Source: Euphorbia lathyris
Lineage: Eukaryota; Streptophyta; Magnoliopsida; Malpighiales; Euphorbiaceae
Length of the DNA: 64,000 nucleotides
Reading direction: 5' to 3'
Assembly (NCBI RefSeq): GCF_963576675.1
Contig: NC_088913.1
Coordinates: 86,985,001-87,049,000, forward strand
Position 1 is the first letter of the stretch; each line of letters opens with the position of its first letter. A program made the position numbers and the translations under genes. Shown here piece by piece: positions 44,566 through 57,200 of this stretch. The notes beneath the pieces were generated by a model. It searched no databases. It was not told the DNA's origin and was given only the letters and a program-made list of their open reading frames with translations.

Positions 44566-45080
44566 GGGGAAAGTATGAAAAAAATGCTCGTGGTTTGTTC
44601 AATTTGCAAATAGAGGCATGTGGTTTAAAAGTTTACAAATAAAGGTATGTGGTATGGTTTATTTAGAAAACAAAGTATTACAATTACACAATTGAGTTCT
44701 AATTACAACCAAATAAAGGTTTGTGGCATGTGGTTTAACACAACCACCGAAAAAAGCAACTTACTAAATCGAAACAATGAATAATATGGTGGAATTTTAC
44801 GTTTTTTACTAATTTGACAGTTTGTGAACTAAATTAATATTTAAGTTCATTTTACACAATTAAAATTTGATTTTGGAATCCGTTTTATGTCAATAAATAA
44901 ATGTAATTGAAAACAAATAAAAAAATGCTCTTAATTGTCATCAATTACTTATAAGTTTAATTTTAAATACTTTGTTTTGTAAAAAAAAGCATATCACGTA
45001 CCTCTATTTGTAAACTTTTAAACCACGGACCTCTATTTGCAAACAAGGCAAACCACGAGCATTTTTTTCGTACTTTGCCC
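44566..45080. mobile_element. Inverted-repeat MITE (Mutator-like TSD)
   Basis: A 515-bp element. The left end GGGGAAAGTATGAAAAAAAT and the complement of the right end GGGCAAAGTACGAAAAAAAT are followed by matching GCTCGTGGTTTG, GCAAATAGAGG and TGGTTTAAAAGTTTACAAAT, giving arms of about 85 bp. Flanks on both sides read TTATTATTA, compatible with the 9-bp duplication of Mutator-type elements, but the site is itself a (TTA)n repeat, so the duplication is not proof. No coding capacity. Unit A keeps only its last 21 bp. Confidence 0.75.
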
Positions 45081-45541
45081 TTATTATTATTATCAAGATG
45101 TTAAGTTTTTTTCCCCACTCCTCTAGACAAAGAGATTGTAAGTGTCCAATTATTCTTGAAGAATTTGGATTACACTAGATATAAACCCAAAATGAAGGTA
45201 AATAAAAATAAATTTTGATGCTCAAAATCTGAAAATGTAAATTAATTATGGGATATTGAGACAATTGTAACACATGCCTATATAATTATTAACCATTATA
45301 TTGTGGTTTGCAAAATTGTTATTATTTTAAGAGTTTTTAACAGATGAAAATGAAACATGATTATAGGACAAAATTAAATATTAATTAGAGTAATTATGCT
45401 CAAAATTATCGTCCAGATTTGGAAAAATGAAAATTTTACCGATCACATGTACCGATCTGCAAAACAAATGTGAAACCACAGGGTTTTATTTGAAATTAAC
45501 CCTTAAAATATTATTATTTGAATCTCTTCAATTTCTGAAAA
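45081..45541. other. AT-rich spacer of unit B
   Basis: Collinear with 21555-22012. Nothing recognised. Confidence 0.5.
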
Positions 45542-46662
45542 TGTTATAGCAATTGCACTAGGTACAAGTAATATCTAGGTAAGTAGAGTATCGTTCTCCT
45601 CAGGGATTGATGAATAATTTTAATAGAAAAACCTTATAGAATAGGGTGTTCGAAATAACAGTAACTTCTTTCTTTTAGTTGGAAATGGGTTTCATATGAT
45701 TTGATTAGAACAACCTAGAAGTAACAAATCTTCAGAAAGTTCATTCAGAATATAATGATTTATCATAATGAAAATGTGGAACAAGCTAAGCCTAGCATGA
45801 ACATGGAGCTTGCATTATAACTTTTGCCTATTTATTCATGAAAGGAATATGATGTGGTCAAGATGTCTCTGCTTTAGGTTCACTCAAGTCAACTCTCGTG
45901 TGCTCTTGAGATTCTAAGATTTACTACACATTCAAGCGTTCCCAAAAGTGGTTCTTTCTTACATTAAATAATAAGCAGCATTTCATTTTCAGAAAACCCT
46001 TGATATAAAACCATTATATTTCTATTTCTGATTTTACATGTTCAATGATAGATACATGAGTATGAAAGTAGTCTCCCATCATTCATAAACACTTAGATAG
46101 AAGTTAATGAAACATACATGAAAAGCATCATTGAACACGAACAGCCACAAAAGATGCAATAACTCCTCATCAATGGAGTTAGGTTAAAGTATCAGAGAGT
46201 TCTCCTTCAAGAGACGAAGCTTTGGCTCTCCAAAATTATCCAAAAAGGTCACCCCTTTTTCCTCCTCCTAATTGTCCGGTATAAATAAGGAGGAAAGGCA
46301 CAAAATAGAAAAAGATTATTACAAAAGTAGATTATTCCGAAAAAGTAAAATTATTCTTCATAAATTGGTGTTGACTTTGGACACTTGAACACTCTAGGTC
46401 CTGAATTTTTCATCATGTTGCTTAGTCTATCCCTGCTACCGCCTCCCTGTTCTGCCGTCCTCAGCGCTTCTCGCCTTTACCCATCAGTCTGATGGGTCTT
46501 CTTCTACTTTTCTCCTGCAAAACAGGCTGCATGACAACTGTTTCGTCTTGTCATTTAAAGATCTGCACAAAAAGCCTTTTAGTCCTCATTTTATATATTT
46601 AATCAATTAGCCCCTTTTTAATCAAACACGGTATGTTATTAGGGTCAAGTATGAACCCATCA
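45542..46662 (+). repeat. LTR-like block with a conserved start motif, unit B copy
   Basis: Copy of 22013-23239, with GCAATTGCAC for GCAAGTGCAC and a deletion of about 100 bp near 46138. The rest is nearly identical. Confidence 0.45.
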
Positions 46663-47641
46663 ACAATGAAAGAAAATGAAGAACAAATTGATTGAATGTT
46701 TTGGTGGGATAATACATGATGAAAATAGAAGAATTCATCACCTTAAGCTGATTCAATTGGATATATTGGGTTATTGTAACCTAATAAATAATTGAATTTG
46801 AATATATTTGTGATCATAAAATTTCATCAAGCAAAATGATTATCATCAAGATAAATTTGTATCTGATTCTTATGGGTTTTGTTTTATGTAATTGAAGTTT
46901 TTTAATGCAAAGGCTAAATGTATACATGTAACATATTGAATTGATGAAGTCTCTTCATGCACAACATTAAAAAATATTGATTGCAATAATTTATAGCATA
47001 ATAATTTTTTTTTTAAAGTTGTACGCAATATACTTATATTAAATAAAGGAAGATTACATTAAAGAGAAAGAAAAACCCTCAACACACCCCACCGCATGTG
47101 ATTCGAACACATGACCTTTAGGGTCATAGATATATCATAATAAATTGATGTTGCTTCCATTTCAACATAGATTGTAATTTTTTTGTGTTGTAGATACAAT
47201 GTTGAATTAGAATTGTAGTTTAATTAAAGCGAGAAAAAAATATTTATACAATATAAGCTCATTTAGACTATTGTAAACTACTTTAAGAAAAATAAGTAAC
47301 CAATTATATTATTTACAATGAAAACTCCATATTATATTTTTTTAATGTAGGAATTTATAAAGTTTATGAAGCCAAATGTTGTATGAAGCAAATGTTGTAT
47401 GAAGCGAAATGTTGTTTGAATCATTATACTCCGTTTTTCAAATAAAATAAAATATTAACTACTTTTTTAATGAAAAATATTAACTACTTATTGCTTTACT
47501 TTATAATCTAACTAATAAAAATATTATTTTCAATACAATTACTATACATACACATATTTAATTTGTCGTTAACTATTTTTTTTAAGAACCAAAAATTAGA
47601 TAATTTTTTTTTTTTTTTTGTAAATTTAACTTATTTTAAAA
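46663..47641. other. AT-rich spacer with SINE-like piece, unit B
   Basis: Copy of 23240-24220. The B-box-like piece lies at about 47020-47138 (minus strand), here mutated to GTGTTCGAATC. No gene. Confidence 0.4.
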
Positions 47642-48287
47642 CAAACCTGGCGCAAGAAGACGAATCTGGCAAACCTGGCTCCTGCTAAAAACAGAAGACA
47701 GGATTGGCCTGCAGTTCTGAAAGCTGACCAAGCAATGACGAAAGGAGACTGTTTCCCCACAACGGCTATGTCGGAATTCAAATCATTGGCACCCCAAAGA
47801 TTGCTATAAAAAGGCCAATTCATCACTTGTATCATATAAGATAGATATACAGACAAGCAAATCTTCACTAAGTCAAAGATCCAAAATAGAAGCTGTCTGA
47901 AAAGAAAAGCAAGCTCTTACACCAAACTCCAATCATTGTGTAAAAGTCTAGAGTGATTTTATTCATCTAAAGTGTTCTTCATTTAGTGAGAACAATTCTT
48001 GTATCATTTGTAAAAGGTTAGAAGAGTGAAGCTGAGTACTCGGTTATAGTACTCAATGGTAGAGAGAAGCTGAATACTCGGTTATAGTATTCAGTGGTAC
48101 ATAGGACTGAGTAGACGAATAGAGGACGGTACTCGTGCATACTCAGTTGCTATTGTAAAAGGTTTGTGTTCTACCTTTAAAGAGCTCAGTAGAGGATTGA
48201 AAAAGCTCGGAGGGATTTTGGGGACTGGACGTATGCGGAGAGGCTGAACTAGGATAAGTCTGCTGAGTAACTTCTAACCCTTTCTCT

Positions 48288-48333
<46 letters not shown>

Positions 48334-48572
48334 TGCTTGCTTAATCTGAGTGCTGAGTTGGAAACTGACGTAAGTGTTACTTCCCAACTCACAACTAAAA
48401 CAGCTCTAGTCAGCATCTGATTAAAGCTGTCTCACACCACACTCAGTCTTGCTGACCGGAAACTAAGTTAAGTTATCAAACATTCAATTAAGTCAGCATT
48501 ATTAAGCAAAAAAGTTATATCAGTTCCTAACCCCCCCTAGAACTAATCCTATCACGTTACACGGGACCGACA
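47642..48572 (+). repeat. Copia-type LTR block between units B and C
   Basis: Counterpart of 24221-25221 with TATA box at about 47805 and a shorter (TA)n(TG)n tract (48290-48333). A stretch after the TG tract (about 40 bp, from AAAATTACTCAGTAAATAA) is missing compared with the first block. It ends ACGGGACCGACA. Confidence 0.7.
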
Positions 48573-48593
48573 ACAAAAAGTCAACAGGCTAAC

Positions 48594-51092
48594 TTGTTAC
48601 AGGAAGGGACTGCAATAGGCTTAATGTCACAGTCTCCTTGTGATGTTGAAGGAGGAGAATATAAGGATATGTTTGAAAGAGGAATGAGTCAATTTATACA
48701 AAAGGAAATGCAAAGGTACTTTTCCAAAGGGAAGATGGAAGGAGATTTTACTGCATTTGCCAATGAATGTAGTGGTAATGATCGTTTTCTTGCTCTTACT
48801 TCTGCCATTAAATTGTTGACTATTGATAATATGTGGATCATTGATTCTGGAGCCAGTACACACATGTGTCATGAAATGTCATTTTTCACTTCACTATGTA
48901 AAATTGATCATCCTAGGGTGGTGTTCCTGCCTGATGGATCCAAACAAGTTATTACTCATGTTGGATCAGTGCTGGTTACTCTAAAATTGTTGTTGAAGAA
49001 TGTCCTGTTTGTTCCAACTTTCAAATACAACTTAATGTCTGTTGGGAGGCTGCTTATGGATAATGAGGTGAGCATTCAATTTTCTATTACACACTGTGTA
49101 TTACAGGACCTGGCCTCTAAGGCACAGATTGCTCGAGGAGCATTGATGGATGGTTTGTATCAATTGCAACAAATGAAGGTTAGCATAGCCACGACATCAC
49201 TTTCAGCTTGTTCTACAGTTCATAGTTCATCTGTTGCGTTATCTGGTATGATATCTCCTGATATGCTTTGGCACATTAGATTAGGTCATGTCTCTTCGCA
49301 TAAGTTGTGGCACATGCCTGATCTGAATTGTAAAGTTGATGATGTAGTATGTGAAGTGTGTCACAAAGCTAAACAACATAGAATTAGGTTTGGTCTTAGT
49401 GCCATTAAAACTACCAGAATTTTTGAGTTAATTCACACTGATGTATCGGGTCCCTAAAGACAAGTTTCTTTATCAGGAGCACAGTATATGCTTACAGTAG
49501 TTGATGATTTTTCCATAATTACATGGACCTATTTGTTCCAGACAAAAGATCAGGTAGAAACTTTGTTAAGCAATTTTATCAATATGGCACATACACAGTT
49601 TGAGGCAAAAATTAAAGTTCTTCGCACAGATAATGGAACAGAGTTCATTAGCGCTAAAACATAAGATATTTTGCACAATTTTGGCATCATACATCAGAAA
49701 ACATGCAGTTACACACCACAACAAAATGGTGTTGTTGAATGAAGACATAGATTTTTAGCTGAAACTGCAAGAGCATTGTTATTCCAAGCTAATCTTTCCA
49801 ATAATTTTTGGGGAGAGGTCATACTACATGCCACTTTTCTAATCAATTTGTTGCCTACTAAGGTACTTAATTCATAGAGTCCACATGATGTATTCTATGG
49901 TAAGTCGCATGTGTTATCAGTGTTGAAGTGCTTTGGTTGCCTTTGTTTTGTGACTGATATTTCTCCATAGAAAGATAAGTTTTCTCCAAGTGCATTCAAG
50001 GGTATTTACTTAGGCAACTCTGCAGGACAAAATGGTAGTAAAGTGTACAACTTCCTTACTCACAAGGTTTGTGTTTCCAGGGACGTGCAGTTTTATGAAC
50101 ATATCTTCCCTGGTTATCCCAATCCTAAATCAGCTCCTAGCCTGACTGCAAACATCTTGATCCTACCCAATCTTAGTTCTCATATAGAAAATTTTGACCT
50201 TTATCCTATCTCTCAATCTCATATTCCTGCTTCTTCTTCTAACACACCTACATCCCTTAATTCTCCTAATTCTCAACCAACTACACCCATTTGTTCATCT
50301 AAACCATCAAGCCCCTCCATAAATCTTTTAAACAATACAACAAACTCCAATGCATCCCGGCCACCTATTGCTGAAAGAAACTCTACCAGAACTAGTAGAC
50401 AACCTGAATGGCTTAATGATTTTATGGTGAATGTGGTTGATGAGTATTCAATGTTGAACAGTATTTCTCAAACAGCATTTTTTACCAATATTGTTAAAAT
50501 TAAGGAACCAAGTAGCTTTGCTGAAGCAAACAAACAAGTTGAGTGGCCGGATGCTATGAAAAAAGAAATAGAAGCTTTAGAAAGCAATGGCACATGGGAA
50601 CTCACTATATTACCAGATGGGAAACAAACTATTACAAGAAAGTGGGTATTTCGTATCAAATACAATCCAGATGGGATAGTTGAGAGATTCAAGGTAAGGT
50701 TGGTTGCAAGGGGGTATGACCAGAAGTATGGAGTGGACTATACTAAAAGCTTTTCTCTAGTTACTAAAACAGTTACAGTGAGACTGTTTCTTGCTATAAC
50801 TGCTGCTAAACAATGGCAAATACATCAAGTTGATGTAAATACTGCGTATCTTCACGGTTTTGTAGATGAAGACATATACATGGTTCAACCGGCTGGTTAT
50901 GATAAAGCTAATCCAGGACAAGTTTGTAAACTTAGAAAATCCGTATATGGGCTGAAGCAAGCTGGGAGGCAATGGTATAAAGAGTTTACACATTCTTTAC
51001 TGCAGCTAGGTTTTTAGAAATCTATCAATGATTATTGTTTGTTTACTAGGGAATTGGATGGTCATTTTATGGTGATAGTCATTTTATAGTTT
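48594..51092 (+). pseudogene. Copia pol fragment of unit C, uninterrupted
   Basis: Continuous frame from the gag end through protease (WIIDSGASTHMC), pre-integrase zinc region, integrase and half of RT. Stops: 49455 (TAA), 49662 (TAA), 49740 (TGA), 49875 (TAG), 49968 (TAG), 51015 (TAG), plus one at the tail near 51090. Several of these are single C-to-T changes of Gln or Arg codons seen intact in unit A or B. The most decayed of the three long copies. It lacks YxDD and RNase H like the others. Confidence 0.9.
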
Positions 51093-51606
51093 TGGTCCTA
51101 AAAATAGAAGTAATTTGGTTCGGTTTTTGGACCGAACAAGACCATGCTAACCTCTAACCATAGGAGCAAAAGAGAATAAATGAGTTAATGAGTTTTAATT
51201 ATCTCTATATAATTAGTACTATATATTAACATATTATTTATTGTCAATTAATAGCTCATCAATTAAAGTAATAAAAGAAAGTAAAAGTTAGAGGAAGATG
51301 AAAAAACACAAAGCGAAAATCATTATATTCAATAGCCACTGAAAATCAAAGTCCTCATCGACATTTAATTTTGATTATGTATTAGTTTTGTTCTTAATCT
51401 TATAATTTTATTCTTACTTCAAATAGTATAGAGTCTTATAATTTTTTTCTTACTTCATTAAGAGATTCAAATTTATTTGGAAGCTATTTCCATTGATAAA
51501 CTGTATTAATAGATAAGAAAAGAAGTACAATAAGAAAAGTAAAGAATAAAACCTTACATAAGTACAGACTATGCCTAGTACATAATCCATAAAGGTAAGA
51601 AAATGA
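51093..51606. other. Shortened Helitron-like block of unit C
   Basis: Starts like 7665-8050 (hairpin TTCGGTTTTTGGACCGAA at about 51120, TCTCTATATAATTAG at 51203). At about 51512 it jumps to the sequence found near 8470 in unit A. ATAG is shared at both sides of the lost part, suggesting end joining at microhomology. Confidence 0.65.
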
Positions 51607-51900
51607 CTATAAAGAGCAAAATAGATCATTAAATGTACAAATAAAACAAACAACATGTGAAACATATATTTCTTGGAACTCCAAATTTGCAGAACAGCAT
51701 ATCTGTAATCCAATCTTCAAACTCTTCTGATTCTTCGGATATGGGTCATTTCTTTTGCAACCACATAGATGTAGTGATCTGCGAATAAAATCTACCATTT
51801 CTTCTCTTGCTAAATCAGAAAATGTTTCAAATGAAAAGATAATAAACAACATATGTAATTCAAGCGGATTAAGAGATCCGGTAAAATATATGCAATCCAA
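51607..51900 (-). pseudogene. Conserved minus-strand frame of unknown origin, unit C copy
   Basis: Third copy of the 97-codon frame, open, with LHLRGC read as LHLCGC here. Not recognised. Confidence 0.4.
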
Positions 51901-53316
51901 CTAAAATAGACTTAATGAAATAGTTGAAAACTCCCGTCCTGGCACGGTAACAATCTAAAATTAATAAAATTAAGTTAGAACAAAAGTTTAAAAGATTGGA
52001 TTGTTAACGAATTTAAAGAAATTTAATTGTTTATCCACGAATCTATTGTTCGATTATAAATAAAAATGAGAGAACTTATTATTTTCTTAAAAAAAAGTTA
52101 ACATTGGAAGCTACTAAGGTCAGCAACTGAACTTAAATTCTACTATTCCAACGGACACTATTAAAAAAAAGTCTGTTACGATGGACGCTAAAATTTTATA
52201 GTTGAACGACGTTTTTAGCGTCCCTAAACAATTACCTACGCTTTTAAAAACATTGTAACAAGTGTTTTTAAATCGTATGTCGTTAATTTTAACAGTACAT
52301 AAAACCTTGTGTGGATAAATTTAATCTAACGACATATATATACAAGCATCGTCATTGCTACCAACGCTTACATTTTTAACATCATAATAATTTTCATATT
52401 ATTTATTTTTTTATTTTTTGAAATTTCATTATGTTGTCGCAAATCTTCACAAAGTTAACCACATGTAACTTTTATTATGCCATTATTTTGTTTCTGAAAA
52501 TATTCAAAACGTCTTAAATGCAACAACACTTAGATTTAAAAACATATCCAAATTCGCGATACTTAAATATACAACGTCTACATTTAGGTAAACAAGAATC
52601 CATCATGTCCCAAACACAACTACATTATCATGTCCTTAGTATAACGATATTTTCATAAATAAGTTCCTTAAATATTTTCGAAAATATGATATTGTTAGAA
52701 TTTTTGTTTCGAAGTTAAAGTAAATATGATCACATAGTACGTATGCATTCCATATTAGATGACTCTATATTCATATTTGAGACTAAACCAACTTACAGCC
52801 ATAATTGAAGTCTCAAATGTTCAAATTCATTTTTTCTTCTATCACTTTTCCCTTTCCTTTCTTAACATATAAAAAAAAAGGTTTTTATAACTTGTCTTAA
52901 ATGTAACTATTAAAGTTACTTAAGGTACTTTAGTTATGAGAAAATACGAGAGTTGAGTTACTTTACTTATGAGAAGTTATGAAAGTTAAGTTACATTCTT
53001 AATTAGCCATTAAGAGTTATTAAGTTTTATTCATTAGGTTTGTAATAGTTATATTTTCATGTAGTATAAATAGTTATCTTGTATATCTAAAAGTGAATAA
53101 GCTTAAATTAAAAAAGAAATAAAATTAAGAAAAGCTTCCTCCTCTCTTTCTTTCATTTTTTTTATATTTTTTTTTTCTCTCCAACATATGCCGTCTATAA
53201 TTCTTTTTGCTCTACGATAAAGGTTCTAATTCAAATCCAATAGAATGATACAAAAGATTGCAAGCAGTTCTGAAAGCGATAATGCTTCGTCGCACAAAAC
53301 GTACACAAATTGATGG
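51901..53316. other. Unit C mosaic: CACTA-like repeats, uninterrupted Tat target site, partial SNF2 arm
   Basis: CACTA-like motifs at about 52140-52380. The Tat target is uninterrupted at about 52847-52862 (CCCTTTCCTTTCTTAAC). The LTR-like block with TATAAATAG is at about 53065. The first 120 bp of the SNF2 left arm are at 53195-53316, where it is cut and joined to the LTR block. Confidence 0.65.
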
Positions 53317-53662
53317 GAGAGAGTGATTTTATTCATCTAAAGTGTTCTTCATTTAGTGAGAACAATTCTTGTATCATTTGTAAAAGGTTAGAAGAGTGAA
53401 GTTGAGTACTCGGTTATAGTACTCAGTGGTAGAGAGAAGCTTAATACTCGGTTATAGTATTTAGTGGTAGATAGGATTGAGTAGACGAATAGAGGACGGT
53501 ACTCTTGCATACTCAGTTGCTATTGTAAAAGGTTTGTGCTCTACCTTTAAAGAGCTCAGTAGAGGATTGAAAAAGCTCGAAGGGATTTTGGGGACTGGAC
53601 GTATGCGGAGAGGCTGAACTAGGATAAGTCTGTTGAGTAACTTCTAACCCTTTCTCTTGATT

Positions 53663-53695
<33 letters not shown>

Positions 53696-53974
53696 TGCTT
53701 GCTTAAAATTACTCAGTAAATAATTTGTACAAGCTGAAGCTGAGTAATCTGAGTGCTGAGTTGGAAACTGACGTAAGTGTTACTTCCCAACTCACAACTA
53801 AAACAGCTCTAGTCAGCATCTGATTAAAGCTGTCTCACACCACACTCAGCCTTGCTGACCGGAAACTAAGTTAAGTTATCAAACATTCAATTAAGTCAGC
53901 ATTATTAAGCAAAAAAGTTATATTAGTTCCTAACCCCCCTGGAACTAATCCTATCACGTTACACGGGACCGACA
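53317..53974 (+). repeat. Truncated copia-type LTR block between units C and D
   Basis: Lacks the first part, including the TATA box. Starts at GAGAGTGATTTTATTCATC and runs to ACGGGACCGACA, with a (TA)n(TG)n tract at 53662-53696. Confidence 0.75.
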
Positions 53975-54257
53975 GCAAAAAGTCAATAGGCTAACTTGTT
54001 ACAGGAAGGGACTGCAATAGGCTTAATGTCACAGTCTCCTTGTGATGTTGAAGGAGGAGAATATAAGGATATGTTTGAAAGAGGAATGAGTCAATTTATA
54101 CAAAAGGAAATGCAAAGGTACTTTTCCAAAGGGAAGATGGAAGGAGATTTTACTGCATTTGCCAATGAATGTAGTGGTAATGATCGTTTTCTTGCTCTTA
54201 CTTCTGCCATTAAATTGTTGACTATTGATAATATGTGGATCATTGATTCTGGAGCCA

Positions 54258-57200
54258 TGTTGAGCGATTTCCGCAAGTGCACGGTATACGCTTGTAGTAA
54301 TAAAAGATATCGATCCCACAGGGAACGTTTTTTAACAAAACTTATTTATAATCGGTTAAATTTACTTTAAGGTTTATAATATGGGAAAATCGTTTAATCG
54401 GTTTTGGTTTAGAAATTGCTAGAATAAGAATTAGATTAGAATATGAAGATGTTAGAAAATATCTGATTTAAGAATGAATTTGCAAAACAGGAACGTTTTA
54501 GTACTTTAGAAAAGTAAACAAGTATATTTGTTTGCATTAAACAAAGAAAACAACTTTAAACTTTGTACGAATTATAAAGATGAAATAAATAACGGAACCT
54601 CTAATTAATTGGCTTTGAACATGACAAAACCCTTTCGGGATAAATTGCCCTTAATCAAATTAAAACTCTTTCGAGATAATAATTTTCCTAAGTGTTCAAC
54701 AAAGTTTCCTTGTAAAGATTTTGGATTAAATACGTTTTAATGAAAACACCAGCAGTCACTTTAGTGGATTGGTTACCATAAGTGCTGCATAAAAATCTAT
54801 CGAATAGAACGGACTTTATTAGATGAAATATAAATTGATACAAGTTTACAGAGAACATAGAGCATTGAATTCTTCGACGGCGTGCAAGTGAACGGGTTGT
54901 CAATCCTTTCCTTGGGTTTCGTTAGAGTTTGTCAGGCTCAGGGGCGAATCCTCTACTCAATCTTCTCGCTGAATCTTCGTAATAGAGACTGTGTCGGTCC
55001 ACTACCAAAATTTAAACTAAACTGGAACAATGTCTAAACGCTACTGAATTTGTTATTATTTTGTAAACAATGTGTGTACATCATATTGCTTTTGAACAGA
55101 ATCGAAATCTAACTTCTGAATCACTTGATTCGGAATTTCTGCATAAATTCTACACTAATCTCTTTCTTCTACACATATAACTTTTCTTTTTTCCATTTTT
55201 TCAACTCTCTATCAAATCTTTATTTATAGATGTTGAAGAGTCTTGATTGAAGTGTCGTGTCCGTTGTGAAGGATCGTGTCCGCTGCAAAAGGACGTCTTT
55301 ATCCACCCGAACGATCACGTTCCGTCGAAAACGAAAGTGTGTAATAGGCTTCTAAAATCTCCTGCTCGTACCGAGAATGGGGGAGCAACAATTGTACTTC
55401 AGAGTTCGTGCGAAATTCTGCTTTATAGGTAGTTTCTGTTCGTGCGAAATTTCAAGTTCATGCGCAGTTCTCGAAGTTTGGACATGTCACCAGATCCTAT
55501 TGACCCAGAAATTGAAAGAACTCTTAAAAAGAACAAGAGAGAAAAGAAAAAGAAAAACAAAACCCCAATAAAAACTAAAATTACCGAGCCAGAAGTTATG
55601 GCCACACTTATGGATTACGTTAGGCCAGGAGTGGCCGGTGTAACAAACAGTATAGTTAGACCCCAAATTAATGCAAACCAATTTGAAATTAAGCCTGCGT
55701 TGCTTAATATGTTGCAAAATAATGTAACGTTTTACGGGTTACCTAACGAAAATCCTAATACCCATTTGACAAATTTCTTAGAAATTTGTGACACTTTTAA
55801 AATACCAAATGTGACTGCAGAAGCAATCAATCTTCGCCTTTTTCGTTTTACTTTGAAAGATCGAGCCAAAGAATGGTTAACTTCTACGCCAGCCGCATCA
55901 ATTGAGACGTGGGAGCAATTAGCCCAAGCATTTTTATCAAAATTCTTCCCTTTAGCAAAAACCGCAAGAGTCATTAAAGAGTTAACGTCTTTTTCTCAAA
56001 ATGATAGTGAAACTCTTTATGAGGCTTGGGAACGTTTTAAAGAACTTCAACGTTTATGCCCACACCACCAATTGCCCGCTGAACTTTTAATGCAAACATT
56101 TTATAATGGACTAAATCCTACAACTAGAGGTTCATTGGACGCTATGTCTGGAGGGTTATTCATGAAGAAAACATCTGCCCAAGCAAGAGAACTTTTGGAG
56201 GAAATGGCAATCAACAGCAGTATGTGGCCCGCGGAATGTGGACACCTACCATCAGCGAAACCATCATCCTCAACTACATCATCAGTTAAAGGTATAGTGA
56301 ATCTTGATCCAGTAGCGATGTTGCAAGCCCAATTTTCTGCCTTGTCGCATAAAATTGATAGGTTTATGGCGCCATGTGATCTTAATGGTCAACCAATCCA
56401 AACAGATGTGGATTACGAAGGTATGAGTGAGATTGAACAGGTAAATTTTGTCCAAGGGCAAAACCAAAATAATAACCCTTATTCCAATACATATAATCCT
56501 GGATGGAGAAATCATCCTAACTTTAACTGGAGAGACAATAATAATGTTAATGCTAATCAAAATCGCACTACCAATTATCAAAATCAATCAAGAGACACGA
56601 TTAGCACTTTATCTTCTAAAATCCACAAATTTATTGATGCTATGAGCGAAAAAATAAGTAATCACGACGATGGTTTGAAACGGATCGAGAATAAATTCGA
56701 TCAGCTTATTAAAAACCAATCATCTAGCATCCATAATTTGGAGATTCAAATTGGACAACTCGCTAAATCAATTCCATCCCGCAAAGAGGGAAGTCTTCCA
56801 AGCCATACGGAAGAAAATCCGAAAGAGCATGTTAAGGCTATCACTCTTCGTTCAGGGAAAAATTACTTAGGCCCGAAAATGCCCGGAAATTCGACTTTAC
56901 CTGGAACTGATTTACCAAAGCCCAAAGAAGATACATTAAAACAAAAAGATGCACCAATTGACTCTAGTACAAAAACTTTTGTACCCAAACCACCTTTTCC
57001 ACACAAAGTCCGCAACAAGGACTATGATAAACAACTTTTAACATTTTTAGACAAACTTAAGAATTTGCATATTAATTTAACGTTTATGGATGCAATTACG
57101 CAAATTCCCAATTATGGTAAATTCCTCAAAGATTTAATTTCAAAGAAAATCAGTTGGGAAGGAATTTCATCCATTTCACTAACTGAAGATTGTAGTTCGA

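Larger units (their letters stand above)
25222..48572 (+). mobile_element. Composite copia-derived unit B (with Athila inserted)
   Basis: Second and most complete unit. From the end of one LTR block to the end of the next it is about 11.0 kb once the Athila insertion (25505-37827 plus one 5-bp duplicate) is removed. It keeps the complete inverted-repeat MITE and a 1.8-kb stretch lost from unit A. It has its own deletion at about 41800, where CACTA-like sequence is joined to the polypyrimidine stretch before the inverted repeat, with TTTTCTTTTCTCTCC-type repeats on both sides. Confidence 0.8.
48573..53974 (+). mobile_element. Composite copia-derived unit C (shortened)
   Basis: Third unit, 5.4 kb. 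It has the copia pol fragment without any nested insertion, so it is the empty-site reference for the Helitron, Athila and Tat insertions. It lacks about 0.4 kb at 51512 (junction at a shared ATAG) and everything from the middle of the SNF2 left arm to the middle of the LTR block (junction at about 53316). Confidence 0.8.
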
